A DNA stretch of 64,000 bases from Microbacterium azadirachtae (GTDB taxonomy: Bacteria; Actinomycetota; Actinomycetes; Actinomycetales; Microbacteriaceae). A program made the position numbers and the translations under genes. Where the stretch lies: contig NZ_JYIT01000076.1 in the NCBI RefSeq assembly GCF_000956545.1, positions 39,020 to 103,019 on the forward strand, written 5' to 3'. The notes under the pieces were generated by a model. It searched no databases, was not told the origin of the DNA, and saw only the letters and a list, made by a program, of their open reading frames with translations. Below are positions 28,257 to 36,369 of the stretch, one piece after another (within the stretch, counting starts at the first letter, position 1; every line of letters begins with the position of its first letter).

Positions 28257-28988
28257 TCAGCGGTATTCGGGGTTGGCGTCGTAGCCCCAGCGCTCGCCGT
28301 CGTTCCACGCCTGGCGAAGGTTGCCGTAAGCGGGGATCCCGCCGGCGTCCTTGAGGCGACGGGCGGTGTGCAGGAGGTTCCACGTCATGAACGTGGTGTT
28401 GCGATTGGTGAAGTCGTTCTCGGGGCCGCCGGATCCGGGATCCAGGTAGCTCGGCCCCGGACCGATCGCCCCGATCCAGCCCGCGTCGGCGGCCGGAGGG
28501 ATCGTGAACCCGATGTGCTGGAGGCTGTAGAGGATCGACATCGCGGCGTGCTTGACACCGTCCTCGTTGCCGGTGATGATCGCCCCGCCGGTCTTCCCGT
28601 AGTACACGTACTGGCCCCTGTCGTTGAACAGGCCGCTCATCGCGTAGAGCCGTTCGATGAGCTTGCGCGTGATCGAGGCGTTGTCGCCGAGCCACAGCGG
28701 TCCGCCCACCACGAGGATGTCGGCCGCGTCGATGAGCGGCCAGATCTCCTCGGGCCACGCGTCGGTCGCCCAGCCGTGCTCACGCATGTCGGGGTAGACG
28801 CCCGTCGCGACGTCGTGGTCGATGAAGCGGACGTCGTCGACGGTCACCCCCTGCGACCGCATCAAGGCGATGCTGCGGTCCATCAGCCCCTGGGTGTGGC
28901 TGAGCTCCGGGCTCCGTTTCAGGGTGCAGTTCACGAACACCGCGCGGAGGTCGTCATAGACCGCCGGAGCGGTCGGTTGCTCTGCCAT
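28257..28988 (-). CDS. Flavodoxin-family NAD(P)H-dependent oxidoreductase
   Basis: 243 residues. It has the flavodoxin-like order: AVFVNCTLKRSPELSHTQGL as an FMN phosphate loop, ILVVGGPLWLGDNASITRKL as the second flavin loop, and GKTGGAIITGNEDG as the third. It is related to NADPH-dependent FMN reductases and WrbA-type quinone reductases. The last 60 residues (NRNTTFMTWNLLHTARRLKD) are conserved in this subgroup. Substrate unknown. It is divergent from nothing obvious and stands alone, convergent with the second pstS. Confidence 0.85.
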   Translation of the reverse strand: MAEQPTAPAVYDDLRAVFVNCTLKRSPELSHTQGLMDRSIALMRSQGVTVDDVRFIDHDVATGVYPDMREHGWATDAWPEEIWPLIDAADILVVGGPLWLGDNASITRKLIERLYAMSGLFNDRGQYVYYGKTGGAIITGNEDGVKHAAMSILYSLQHIGFTIPPAADAGWIGAIGPGPSYLDPGSGGPENDFTNRNTTFMTWNLLHTARRLKDAGGIPAYGNLRQAWNDGERWGYDANPEYR

Positions 28989-29038
28989 GGGGGCAGACTA
29001 CGACCATCCTTCCCCGCCGGCCAGGGGGTGGCGGATCT

Positions 29039-29929
29039 TCAGTCCCGCGCGGACAGCAGGTAGGCGTTCAGGCCGTCGGTGAACGCGTGGTCGATCGCCA
29101 GCGGAGCGTCGTCGATCGCGGCGATCGGGGCCGCGAGGCGCACGCTGGACACCAGCCAGGCCTGATCCGCGGTCGCGAGGTCGGCGGTCGGGACCGTGGC
29201 GTACTCCGTCGTGAAGCCCTGCTCCTCGAGGTGCGCGAAGAGGCTGATCTGCGTGGTGCCCTGCAGGATGCCGCCGTGCGGCGCCGGGGTGACGAACCGG
29301 TCGCCGAAGCGCAGGATGAGCGAGGCCGTGGGCGCCTCCAGCACGACGCCGTCGGTCGTGACGAAGATGGCATCGTCGGCTCCGCGGCGGTGCGCCTCAC
29401 GCAGCGCCGCCATGTTGACCGCGTAGGAGAGCGTCTTCGCCCCCAGGAGCAGCCACGGCGAGCGCTCCGCAGCGCCGCTGTCGTAGCCGCGGTCGAGGGT
29501 GACGACCCGGATGCCGTCGGCGCGCGCGGCGGCGAAGTCGCCTGCGGGGGCGGCGGTGACCCATGCCGTCGGAGCCGGTCCGTGGTCGACGCCCCGGCTC
29601 AGGATGAGCTTGATGACCCACTCCCCCGGACCGCACTCCGCGGCCGCGATCGCGACCGCCTGGCGCCACTGCTCGCGGTGCGGCTCGGGCAGTTCGCAGA
29701 GGGCGGCGGAGTGCGCGAGGCGCTGCACGTGCGCCTCGACCTCCTGGGCGTGCCCGTCGACGACGCCGATCGACTCGAAGATGCCGTCGCCGCGCTGCGT
29801 GCTCAGCTCGCCCACGCTGAGCGCGGGAGCGCCCGGGTCGATGCGGCGGAAGCTGTCGCTGAAGTCGGCGCGCTCCTCGTCGGTGGACTCGGCGGGCGTG
29901 ATCAGCAGAGCGAAGCGGGCGGCGGCCAT
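29039..29929 (-). CDS. pabC: Aminodeoxychorismate lyase, class IV aminotransferase fold
   Basis: 296 residues, PLP-dependent. The Schiff-base Lys is in LLLGAKTLSYAVNMAALREA, and the phosphate-binding region reads GGILQGTTQISLF; the arginine/glutamate pair is in VVLEAPTASLIL. It splits 4-amino-4-deoxychorismate into 4-aminobenzoate and pyruvate for folate. A D-amino acid or branched-chain role cannot be excluded, but pabAB is present in this window and lacks a lyase next to it. Transcribed alone. Confidence 0.85.
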   Translation of the reverse strand: MAAARFALLITPAESTDEERADFSDSFRRIDPGAPALSVGELSTQRGDGIFESIGVVDGHAQEVEAHVQRLAHSAALCELPEPHREQWRQAVAIAAAECGPGEWVIKLILSRGVDHGPAPTAWVTAAPAGDFAAARADGIRVVTLDRGYDSGAAERSPWLLLGAKTLSYAVNMAALREAHRRGADDAIFVTTDGVVLEAPTASLILRFGDRFVTPAPHGGILQGTTQISLFAHLEEQGFTTEYATVPTADLATADQAWLVSSVRLAAPIAAIDDAPLAIDHAFTDGLNAYLLSARD

Positions 29930-30204
29930 AGGACGAGCTTAGGACGTGCGTCGTCCCCTTCGTTCTCGCCCCGGGACGGTGCGCCCGCCGACGCGCCCGA
30001 GCTCAGCCGGGTCGCCCTCGCGGATCCGGGCTCCGGGAATACCCCCGCGGCCGACGCGTTACACTGTATCGGCCGGGCCGCATAACCCCGGGCTCCATTT
30101 TTCGCCGCTGCGAGCGGCCTTCCGCCGAGAGGCGTTCTTGCGGCCCGGCTTCTTCGTATCCGGATCCGGTGTCGGTCCGTTCCGGAAGCGTCCGCCGAAT
30201 GCGC
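29930..30204. other. 275-nt gap without a recognised gene
   Basis: The stretch contains palindromic GC-rich segments (gccgggccgc, gcggcccggc) but no convincing coding frame. A Lys/Arg-rich reading frame on the minus strand (KKPGRKNASRRKA) has no start or ribosome site. It may hold the promoter of pabC. Confidence 0.5.
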
Positions 30205-30834
30205 TCAGGTCAAGGAGCCGTCGCGCCAGGCCGCCGCCGAGGCGGTCAGGTCGTGGGCGAAGGCGCTCAGGCGCGACGCCCGGGTGGTGAGATCGCTCGC
30301 CCGATCGGGCTCGGTCGGGTCGTAGTCGTCGGCGATGTGAGTCGATCCCGACGCCTGCACGCGGCAGAACGCCGCGGCGCGCTCGAGCGCGATCGCGAAG
30401 TCGCCGGAGAAGGCGCCGCGGAGGATCGTGTCGATGAGGGCGACGAGCTCCTCCGGCCCGGCCGGCACCGGCGCGCCGGCGACGAGGGCGTCGACGGACG
30501 GCAGCTCGACGCGTCCGCGCTCGTGCAGCAGCGCCGCGAGCGAGGGATCCGCGTGGATCGACACCTGCAGCAGATAGAGCCGCCACAGCGCGCCCGGGAG
30601 CGACACCGCAGGACTCTTCGCCCACAGCTCCGCGACCTCGTCGATGCCGTGCTCGGTGGCGTAGGCCACCAGCCGCTCCGCGCTCACGCCGCTGCCGTCC
30701 GCGCGCACGCGGGCCAGGAGCGCCGAGGCCGTGGCGTGCGCCATCCGTGTCTGCTCGGCCGGATCGTGGGATCCGAGCAGATTGTCGAACGTCTCCGGCG
30801 AGAGGCGGACGGGGCGGTGGAAGGGAGCGGGCAC
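30205..30834 (-). CDS. Actinobacterial protein of unknown function
   Basis: 209 residues if the GTG at 30834 is used, which opens on FHRPVRLSPETFDNLLGSHD; a longer form from GTG 30867 adds 11 residues. Helix-rich, with no cysteine motif or membrane span; a conserved-looking core reads ALWRLYLLQVSIHADPSLAA and a Cys near CRVQASGSTHIADDYD. Homologues are common in Microbacteriaceae but carry no established role. It is divergent from the tRNA-Lys gene by about 60 nt. Confidence 0.75.
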   Translation of the reverse strand: MPAPFHRPVRLSPETFDNLLGSHDPAEQTRMAHATASALLARVRADGSGVSAERLVAYATEHGIDEVAELWAKSPAVSLPGALWRLYLLQVSIHADPSLAALLHERGRVELPSVDALVAGAPVPAGPEELVALIDTILRGAFSGDFAIALERAAAFCRVQASGSTHIADDYDPTEPDRASDLTTRASRLSAFAHDLTASAAAWRDGSLT

Positions 30835-30897
30835 CGACCCAGGGTACGCGCGGTGCCCGCGCAACACCCACAGCTGCGGGCCCTAGACTGGTTCCGC

Positions 30898-31184
30898 GGG
30901 CCTCTAGCTCAGTTGGCAGAGCATCGGACTTCAACACAATAGGAGCGCCTCGGGGGAAACCTCGGGGATGACACCACTCAAAGTCGGGGAACCCTTCCTG
31001 GGAGACCAGTTGGCAATCCCGAGCCAAGCCGGACGTGTCCGGAAGGTGTAGAGACTGGACGGGTGGCACCTAAAGCGCAAGCCATGGTGAAGGGACAGTC
31101 CAGACCACGAACGCTTCGTGCGGCGGCGAAAGCCGAAGTGGCAGGTTAATCCGCGGGTCGTGGGTTCGAGCCCCACGGGGCCCA
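30898..31184 (+). tRNA. tRNA-Lys(UUU) interrupted by a group I intron
   Basis: Exon 1 is 30898-30931 (34 nt: acceptor GGGCCTC, D arm GCTC-AGTTGGCA-GAGC, anticodon stem and CTT). Exon 2 is 31146-31184 (39 nt: TTAA, stem, T arm GTGGG-TTCGAGC-CCCAC, acceptor GGGGCCC, discriminator A). Joined, the loop reads C-UUUU-AA, giving anticodon UUU for lysine, with the split after U34. The 3' CCA is not encoded (CCG follows). Pair 27-43 is a mismatch. Acceptor and body look like actinobacterial tRNA-Lys. Without splicing the tRNA would be useless. Confidence 0.88.
30932..31145 (+). ncRNA. Group I self-splicing intron (IC3-like), 214 nt, no ORF
   Basis: Boundaries follow group I rules: exon 1 ends in U and the intron ends in G (31145). 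P1 pairs CUU|C with the internal guide GGAG (30943-30946), leaving the U-G wobble exactly at the splice site. P4 is tcgggg (30984-30989) with tcccga (31017-31022), flanked by the conserved AAGTC and CAATCCCGAGCCAAGCC. P6a is ccgg around 31029-31042; GAGACT (31051-31056) and ACAGTC (31095-31100) form P7; a GAAA-capped stem cggc/gccg (31124-31135) is a P9-type element. No homing endonuclease fits. It should splice alone with guanosine. Confidence 0.87.
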
Positions 31185-31189
31185 CCGCA

Positions 31190-31222
31190 GAGAAGGCCCG
31201 GTCATCGCGACCGGGCCTTCTC
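31190..31222. terminator. Terminator after tRNA-Lys
   Basis: Perfect 14-bp stem 31190-31203 with 31209-31222 (gagaaggcccggtc and complement), loop ATCGC, 5 nt after the tRNA end and before the convergent arsC stop. Confidence 0.8.
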
Positions 31223-31239
31223 GCGTACGCGGGATGGCC

Positions 31240-31641
31240 TCAGACACCCAGGCTGCGCAGCAGCTCCCGCACACGGGACTCGATGTCGTCGCGCACGCCG
31301 CGGACGAACTCCGGATCCCGGCCGGCCGGATCCGCCAGCTCCCAGTCCTCGTAGCGCTTGCCGGGGAAGATCGGGCAGGCGTCGCCGCAGCCCATCGTGA
31401 TCACGGCGTCGGCCTCGCGCACGTCCTCGGTGCGCAGCAGCTGCGGCACGGCCTCGGAGATGTCGATCCCCTTCTCCGTCATCACCGCGACCGCCGCCGG
31501 ATTGATGCTCTCGCCGGGCTCCGAGCCGCCGGAGCGCACCTCGACCCTGTCGCCGCCGAGCGCGCGGGCGAATCCTGCGGCCATCTGCGAGCGGCCCGCG
31601 TTGTGCACGCACACGAAGAGGATGAGCGGTCGATCGTTCAT
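31240..31641 (-). CDS. arsC: Arsenate reductase of the low-molecular-weight phosphatase fold
   Basis: 133 residues. The active-site P-loop is FVCVHNAGRSQMAAG (CX5R), and further cysteines lie in MGCGDACPIFPGKRYEDWEL, where the DP/catalytic aspartate follows (LADPAG). It reduces arsenate to arsenite using thioredoxin or mycothiol. It overlaps the upstream TetR gene by 4 nt. No arsenite pump gene is in the window, so a role in other phosphoester or oxyanion chemistry is possible. Confidence 0.88.
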   Translation of the reverse strand: MNDRPLILFVCVHNAGRSQMAAGFARALGGDRVEVRSGGSEPGESINPAAVAVMTEKGIDISEAVPQLLRTEDVREADAVITMGCGDACPIFPGKRYEDWELADPAGRDPEFVRGVRDDIESRVRELLRSLGV

Positions 31642-32258
31642 GCGGGGACTCCTGTGGTCGGGGTGGGAAGCGGTGCGCCCGCCTGCCGGGCGAAGAGGGC
31701 GATCGCGCGCTCGGCGTCGGCGACCGAGATGCTGCCACCGGCGACGATGTGCAGCCCGTAGGCGTCCTCCAGTGCGACGAAGTTCATGGCGATGTCGTCG
31801 ACGGGTCCAGCCAGGGAGAAGTCGCCGGTCGCCGCCCCGGCCTCCAGGATCCGCCGGTAGAGCGCGAGCTGCTCGCCGTAGAGCCGCTGCACGAGCTCAT
31901 CGTGCAGCGGCGACTTGCCCGCGAGAACGTCGAACTCGTAGAGCAGTCGCATGAGCGCGTCGTCCGGTCCGGAGGGAAGCCCCGCCCGGATCGCGATCGC
32001 CAGCTGCTCCGCGGGCCGCTCCGCCTGGGCCACCAGGGCTTCGCGCTCCTCGCCGACCCGACGCATGCCCGCGGCGTGCGCCTCGACGAGGATCGCGTCG
32101 AGATCCTCGTAGTAGTACAGCAGCGCTCCGCGCGTCACTCCCGCCTGATTCGCGACGTCCGTGAGCGAGAGATTGCGCAGCCCGTGCTCGGCCGCAGCCT
32201 CGAGCGCCGCATCGACCACTTCGCGGCGTCGCTGCTCCTGCGTGCTGGGGCGTGCCAT
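31638..32258 (-). CDS. TetR family transcriptional repressor
   Basis: 206 residues. The N-terminal helix-turn-helix is EVVDAALEAAAEHGLRNLSL with DVANQAGVTRGALLYYYED. The C-terminal ligand domain is divergent. It is divergent from the amidohydrolase-permease operon, with a palindrome between, so it probably represses both directions, with arsC downstream in its own transcript. The ligand is unknown; a nitrogen compound handled by the neighbouring hydrolase is a reasonable guess. Confidence 0.9.
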   Translation of the reverse strand: MARPSTQEQRRREVVDAALEAAAEHGLRNLSLTDVANQAGVTRGALLYYYEDLDAILVEAHAAGMRRVGEEREALVAQAERPAEQLAIAIRAGLPSGPDDALMRLLYEFDVLAGKSPLHDELVQRLYGEQLALYRRILEAGAATGDFSLAGPVDDIAMNFVALEDAYGLHIVAGGSISVADAERAIALFARQAGAPLPTPTTGVPA

Positions 32259-32310
32259 GAAGCCAGTATCTCAGGCTCGTCCGAGGACCGGATCCGCTCA
32301 GACGAGTTTC

Positions 32311-32338
32311 TTGACATTTGAGTCAATTAATTTACTCT
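32311..32338 (+). promoter_or_regulatory. Promoter with embedded TetR operator
   Basis: TTGACA (32311-32316) and TACTCT (32333-32338) are a -35/-10 pair with a 16-nt spacer. Between them lies GAGTCAATTAATTTACTC (32320-32337), a near-perfect palindrome with one mismatched pair and AT-rich, unlike the surrounding DNA. A second motif TTGAC-N6-GTCAA spans 32311-32326. Confidence 0.7.
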
Positions 32339-32402
32339 AGAGTCAAAGAACTGTGAGCGCAGTCCCCGAGACGTGCTCGCCCCGAGACGCTGGAGCACCG
32401 AC

Positions 32403-34124
32403 ATGGCAGTCGACACCCTCTACACCGGCGGACGCGTCCGCACCTTCGATCCCGAGCAGCCCTGGGCCGAGGCCGTCGGCGTCATCGGAGACCGCATCAC
32501 CTACGTCGGCCCGGCCGCGGAGGCGCCGGCCGCTCGTCAGACCGTGCAGCTCGAAGGCCGCCTGGTCACACCCGGGGTCGCCGACACACACAACCATCTG
32601 CTGCTCGGCTACGACGACCTCGCCGTCAGCCTCGACCAGGTGCAGAGCCTCGACGTGGTCCGCTCCCGCATCGCCGCCTTCGCCGAGGCCCACCCCGAGC
32701 TCGAATGGATCTGCGCCGAGAACGCGCTCTACTCGGTGGTCGAGAACCGCCGCCCGAACGCCGACGACCTGGCCGGCGTGACCGACCGCCCCGTGTTCAT
32801 CACCACCTACGACCAGCACTCGGTCTGGCTGAACCGGCCCGCGCTCGCGCGGCTCGGGATCCTGAACGGCGGCGACATCGCCTGGGGGAATCCCGAGATC
32901 GACCGCACCACCGGCGAGCCGACCGGCTGGGTCTTCGACTTCTACACCAGCGCGATGACGGTCGACGGGCTCGCCGAACTCCAGCGCGATATCCCGATGT
33001 ACTCCCCCGACCGCCGCTATCGCAAGATCGTGAACAGCCTCGAGATGGCGCGCCGCTTCGGCATCACGACGGTCGTGGAGCCGCAGGTGCCCCTGGCGGA
33101 GCTGCCTCTGTTCGCGCGCGCCGAGCGTGAGGGCCGGCTGACCGCGCGCACGATCGCGGCGATCTATCATCCGGTCGGCGCCGACGGCGACTTCCGCGCC
33201 CGCATCACCGAGGCCATCCGTGAGACGCCGCAGCATGAGCGCTTCCGACTGGGCCCCGTCAAGCTCTACGCCGACGACGTGATCGAGCCGCACACCGCCG
33301 CGATGCTCGAGGACTACGCGAACCGCCCCGGCCACCGGGGGCACACGAGCCTCGCGCCGACCGAGTTCACGAAGCTGTTCGTCGAGCTGGACCGCCTGGG
33401 CTATCAGGTGCACACGCACGCGACCGGCGACGGGGGCATCCGCCTCACGCTCGACGCGATCGAGGCCGCCCGGCGCACGAACGGTGCGCGCGACGCCCGC
33501 CACGGCATCGTGCACGTCGAATGCCTCGCGCCGCAGGACCTCCCTCGCTTCCGCGAGCTCGGCGTGGTCGCCGCGATGCAGCCCCGGCACGCCTCGCCCG
33601 ACCTCGTCGCCGGCACCTGGATGGAGAACGTCGGCGAGGCCCGCTGGGACCGCGCCTGGCGCTTCCGCTCGATGATCGAATCGGGCGCCAGGGTCACCTT
33701 CTCCAGCGACTGGCAGGTCGGCGAGATGGATCCGCTCGTCGGGATCTACAGCGCCATGACGCGCGCCCGCCTCGACGGCGGCGACGCCTGGACGCTCGAT
33801 GAGCGCCTCGACCTCGACCGCGCCCTCGAGGCCTACACCAAGGGCGGCGCCGGCGCGTTCCACAACGAGAACACCCTGGGCTTGCTGCGTCCCGGCTACC
33901 TCGCCGACCTCGTCGTCTGGTCCGGAGACCTGTACACCATGGAGCCGGCGGAGATCCTCGCGCAGCATGCCGACCTCACCGTCGTGGGCGGCACCGCCGT
34001 GCACGACCATCGGGGCGAGCTCGGCGGCACGGCGGCTGCGACGCGCTTCCAGGATCCCGGCGGGTCCGGCCAGCAGTGCAGCGAGCCGTCCGACGACCAC
34101 CACTGCCACTCCCACGGCGACTGA
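32403..34124 (+). CDS. YtcJ-like amidohydrolase, metal-dependent
   Basis: 573 residues. The N-terminal metal-binding HxH is in TPGVADTHNHLLLGYDD, a further His pair in VHTHATGDGGIRLTLDAIE, and the metal-binding Asp in VTFSSDWQVGEMDP. This is the amidohydrolase 3 family (exoenzyme regulatory protein AepA-like, YtcJ), acting on N-acyl amino acids, imides or ureides. The last 15 residues are Cys/His-rich (DDHHCHSHGD), which is odd and may bind metal. The ATG at 32403 follows GGAG by about 7 nt. It is paired with a permease 16 nt later. Confidence 0.88.
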   Translation: MAVDTLYTGGRVRTFDPEQPWAEAVGVIGDRITYVGPAAEAPAARQTVQLEGRLVTPGVADTHNHLLLGYDDLAVSLDQVQSLDVVRSRIAAFAEAHPELEWICAENALYSVVENRRPNADDLAGVTDRPVFITTYDQHSVWLNRPALARLGILNGGDIAWGNPEIDRTTGEPTGWVFDFYTSAMTVDGLAELQRDIPMYSPDRRYRKIVNSLEMARRFGITTVVEPQVPLAELPLFARAEREGRLTARTIAAIYHPVGADGDFRARITEAIRETPQHERFRLGPVKLYADDVIEPHTAAMLEDYANRPGHRGHTSLAPTEFTKLFVELDRLGYQVHTHATGDGGIRLTLDAIEAARRTNGARDARHGIVHVECLAPQDLPRFRELGVVAAMQPRHASPDLVAGTWMENVGEARWDRAWRFRSMIESGARVTFSSDWQVGEMDPLVGIYSAMTRARLDGGDAWTLDERLDLDRALEAYTKGGAGAFHNENTLGLLRPGYLADLVVWSGDLYTMEPAEILAQHADLTVVGGTAVHDHRGELGGTAAATRFQDPGGSGQQCSEPSDDHHCHSHGD

Positions 34125-34140
34125 GGACGGAACCCCCACG

Positions 34141-35553
34141 ATGTCGACGCTGCCATCCCACTCTGCGGTCGCCGCCGGCGACGACCGCATCGCCCATGCC
34201 GTGGCTCACGAGTCCGGATCCCTCAAGCGCACACTGAAGCTGCGCCACCTCGTGTTCATCGGACTCGCGTACATGGCGCCGCTCGCCGTGTTCGACATGT
34301 TCGGGATCGTCGCCGATCAGACCGACGGGCACGTGCCGCTCGCCTACCTGGTCGTGCTCGTCGCCGTGCTGTTCACCGCGTTCAGCTACTCGCGCATGGT
34401 GCGGTTCTTCCCGATCGCCGGATCCGCGTACACCTACGCCAAGGAGAGCATCCATCCCTCCGTCGGGTTCCTCGTCGGCTGGGCGGCGACGCTCGACTAC
34501 CTGCTGCTGCCGATGATCAACGCGATCCTCTCCGGGATCTACATGGGCGCGATCTTCCCCGGCGTCCCGTTCTGGGTGTGGGTGCTGCTCACGGTCGGGA
34601 TCTGCACCGCGCTCAATCTGGTCGGGGTGCGGCTTGCGGCGAGCATGAACATCATCCTCGTCGGGATCCAGCTCGTCGTCGCGGTGCTCTTCGTCGTGCT
34701 GGCCGTGGCGAACATCGCCCACGGCGCGAACGATGCGGCGTTCAGCGTCCGCCCGTTCTCCGCGGGCGACCTGCCGGTGACGGCCCTCGCCGGCGGCGCC
34801 GCGATCCTCGCGCTGTCGTTCCTCGGGTTCGACGCGGTCTCCACCCTGGCGGAGGAGGCCGAGCGACCGACGCGCGACATCCCGCGGGCGATCTTCGTCA
34901 TCGTCGCCGCGGCCGGGGCGTTCTTCCTGACCGTGACCTATGTGATGCAGACGCTGTTCCCCGATGTCACGAAGCTGGAGAACATCGTGGGCGCCTCGCC
35001 CGAGATCGCCAGGTACATCGGCGGCGCCGCCTTCCAGGCGATCTTCGTCGGCGGCTACATGATGGCCGTCCTCGGCTGCGGCATCACCCAGCAGATGAGC
35101 GCCGCACGGCTGCTCTACGCGATGGGCCGGGACGGGGCTCTGCCGAAGCGGCTGTTCGGACGAGTGAACCCGCGCACCGGCGTGCCCGTCGCGAACGTGC
35201 TCATCGTCGCCGCGATCGCCCTGACAGCCCTGTTCGTGGACCTCGCGCAGGCGTCGTCGATGATCAACTTCGGCGCGTTCATCGCGTTCACGTTCGTGAA
35301 CCTGTCCGTGATCTTCGTGTTCTTCCGCTTCATCACCACGCGCACGATCGGATCCTGGATCGGGTTCGTCGTCGTGCCCGCGATCGGCGTCGCGATCAAC
35401 GTGGGCCTCTGGCTCAGCCTCGACGGGATCTCGATGATCATCGGCGGCGCGTGGACCGCGATCGGGGTGGTCTACCTGATCGTCAAGACCCGCGGGTTCC
35501 GTACCGCTCCGCCCGACCTGACCGGACCGATCAACGTCGGGATGCACGATTAG
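34141..35553 (+). CDS. APC superfamily amino acid permease
   Basis: 470 residues with about 12 membrane spans. The N-terminal part LRHLVFIGLAYMAPLAVFDM and the loop SRMVRFFPIAGSAYTYAKES are APC hallmarks, and FLGFDAVSTLAEEAERPTRD is the conserved cytoplasmic region. It probably imports the amino acid or derivative hydrolysed by the amidohydrolase upstream. The gene ends 19 nt before the convergent CGNR gene. Confidence 0.93.
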   Translation: MSTLPSHSAVAAGDDRIAHAVAHESGSLKRTLKLRHLVFIGLAYMAPLAVFDMFGIVADQTDGHVPLAYLVVLVAVLFTAFSYSRMVRFFPIAGSAYTYAKESIHPSVGFLVGWAATLDYLLLPMINAILSGIYMGAIFPGVPFWVWVLLTVGICTALNLVGVRLAASMNIILVGIQLVVAVLFVVLAVANIAHGANDAAFSVRPFSAGDLPVTALAGGAAILALSFLGFDAVSTLAEEAERPTRDIPRAIFVIVAAAGAFFLTVTYVMQTLFPDVTKLENIVGASPEIARYIGGAAFQAIFVGGYMMAVLGCGITQQMSAARLLYAMGRDGALPKRLFGRVNPRTGVPVANVLIVAAIALTALFVDLAQASSMINFGAFIAFTFVNLSVIFVFFRFITTRTIGSWIGFVVVPAIGVAINVGLWLSLDGISMIIGGAWTAIGVVYLIVKTRGFRTAPPDLTGPINVGMHD

Positions 35554-35572
35554 GAGCGCACCCCGGGCGCGG

Positions 35573-36091
35573 CTACGACCGCCGCGCCCGGTGTCGGCGC
35601 ACCGCGTCGCGGTTCGCGCACCGCACGGAGCAGTAGCGCTGGCGTCCGTTGCGCGTCACGTCGGCGACCACGTTCGTGCACGGCGCGGCCGCGCAGCGTC
35701 CCAGCCGGCCCATCCCCCGGGTGACGAGGTGCAACGAGGTCCCGACCGCGATCACCGCGCGCAGCACGTGCGGGAGCGTGTCGTCCTCGTCCCGGTAGTG
35801 CAGATGCCATCCCTCGCCGTCGTGGTCGGTCAGACGGGGATAGGCGGCCGCAGATGCCATCTGCACGTTCAGCAGCGCCGCGCGCTCCGTCGCCGTCCGC
35901 GCGTCCACGATGCGCAGCCAGTCGTCCAGGACCTCCCTGGTGCGTGCGTGATCGCGCGGATCCACGGGGAACGTCATCGTCATGCCGAAGTCGCGGGTCC
36001 GCTGCTCGATGCCCGCGCGGTCCGCCGGCCAATCGTTGGCGAGCGACGCCGCCATCAGCACCGCGTACTCTCCGTAAGGGTTGAGATGCAT
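35573..36091 (-). CDS. CGNR zinc-finger / ABATE-domain transcription regulator
   Basis: 172 residues. The C-terminal zinc finger has GRCAAAPCTNVVADVT followed by YCSVRCANRDAVRRHRAR, i.e. CX4C and CX3C ligands and the CGNR-like CANRDAV. The N-terminal 125 residues form an ABATE-type ligand domain. Members of this family are DNA-binding stress regulators in actinobacteria. The start lies 25 nt from the divergent small CxxC gene; TAATGT lies 3 nt before the ATG, so the message may be leaderless. Confidence 0.88.
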   Translation of the reverse strand: MHLNPYGEYAVLMAASLANDWPADRAGIEQRTRDFGMTMTFPVDPRDHARTREVLDDWLRIVDARTATERAALLNVQMASAAAYPRLTDHDGEGWHLHYRDEDDTLPHVLRAVIAVGTSLHLVTRGMGRLGRCAAAPCTNVVADVTRNGRQRYCSVRCANRDAVRRHRARRS

Positions 36092-36116
36092 AAGAACATT
36101 ACATCATCGTGGAGCC

Positions 36117-36338
36117 ATGACCACCACAGCCCCCGTACCCCTCACCGCCCGCGCCGATCAGCCGCGCCCCGCCGGAGTCCGGCACGAGCACGCGTGGATC
36201 ACCGTCTCCCGCCACGCCACCTCCGAGGGGGTGCTGCGGTACGTGCGGTGCGTGTCCTGCGACGCCCATCGCGTCGATGTGCGCGCTCCGGGCAGCGCGG
36301 CGCCGGAGGCCGTGAGCCGCACTGTGGAGCGCCACTGA
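36117..36338 (+). CDS. Small CxxC protein, function unknown
   Basis: 73 residues. It contains YVRCVSCDAHRVDVRAPG, a CxxC with a following His, which could be a half zinc ribbon, and a hydrophilic remainder. No family recognised. The ATG at 36117 is preferred over 36081 because GGAG lies 4 nt before it and the longer form would overlap the CGNR start. It is divergent from that gene in a very tight spacer, so the two may be co-controlled. Confidence 0.65.
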   Translation: MTTTAPVPLTARADQPRPAGVRHEHAWITVSRHATSEGVLRYVRCVSCDAHRVDVRAPGSAAPEAVSRTVERH

Positions 36339-36369
36339 GGCCCAGTCGCGGGCCTTCGCGCCTGGATCC

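Noticed and set aside
30898..31184. tRNA-Asn(GUU) from another splice point (CT + GTTAA)
   Set aside because: This would place G rather than U at the 5' splice site partner and lose the P1 U-G wobble; the acceptor GGGCCTC also fits tRNA-Lys.
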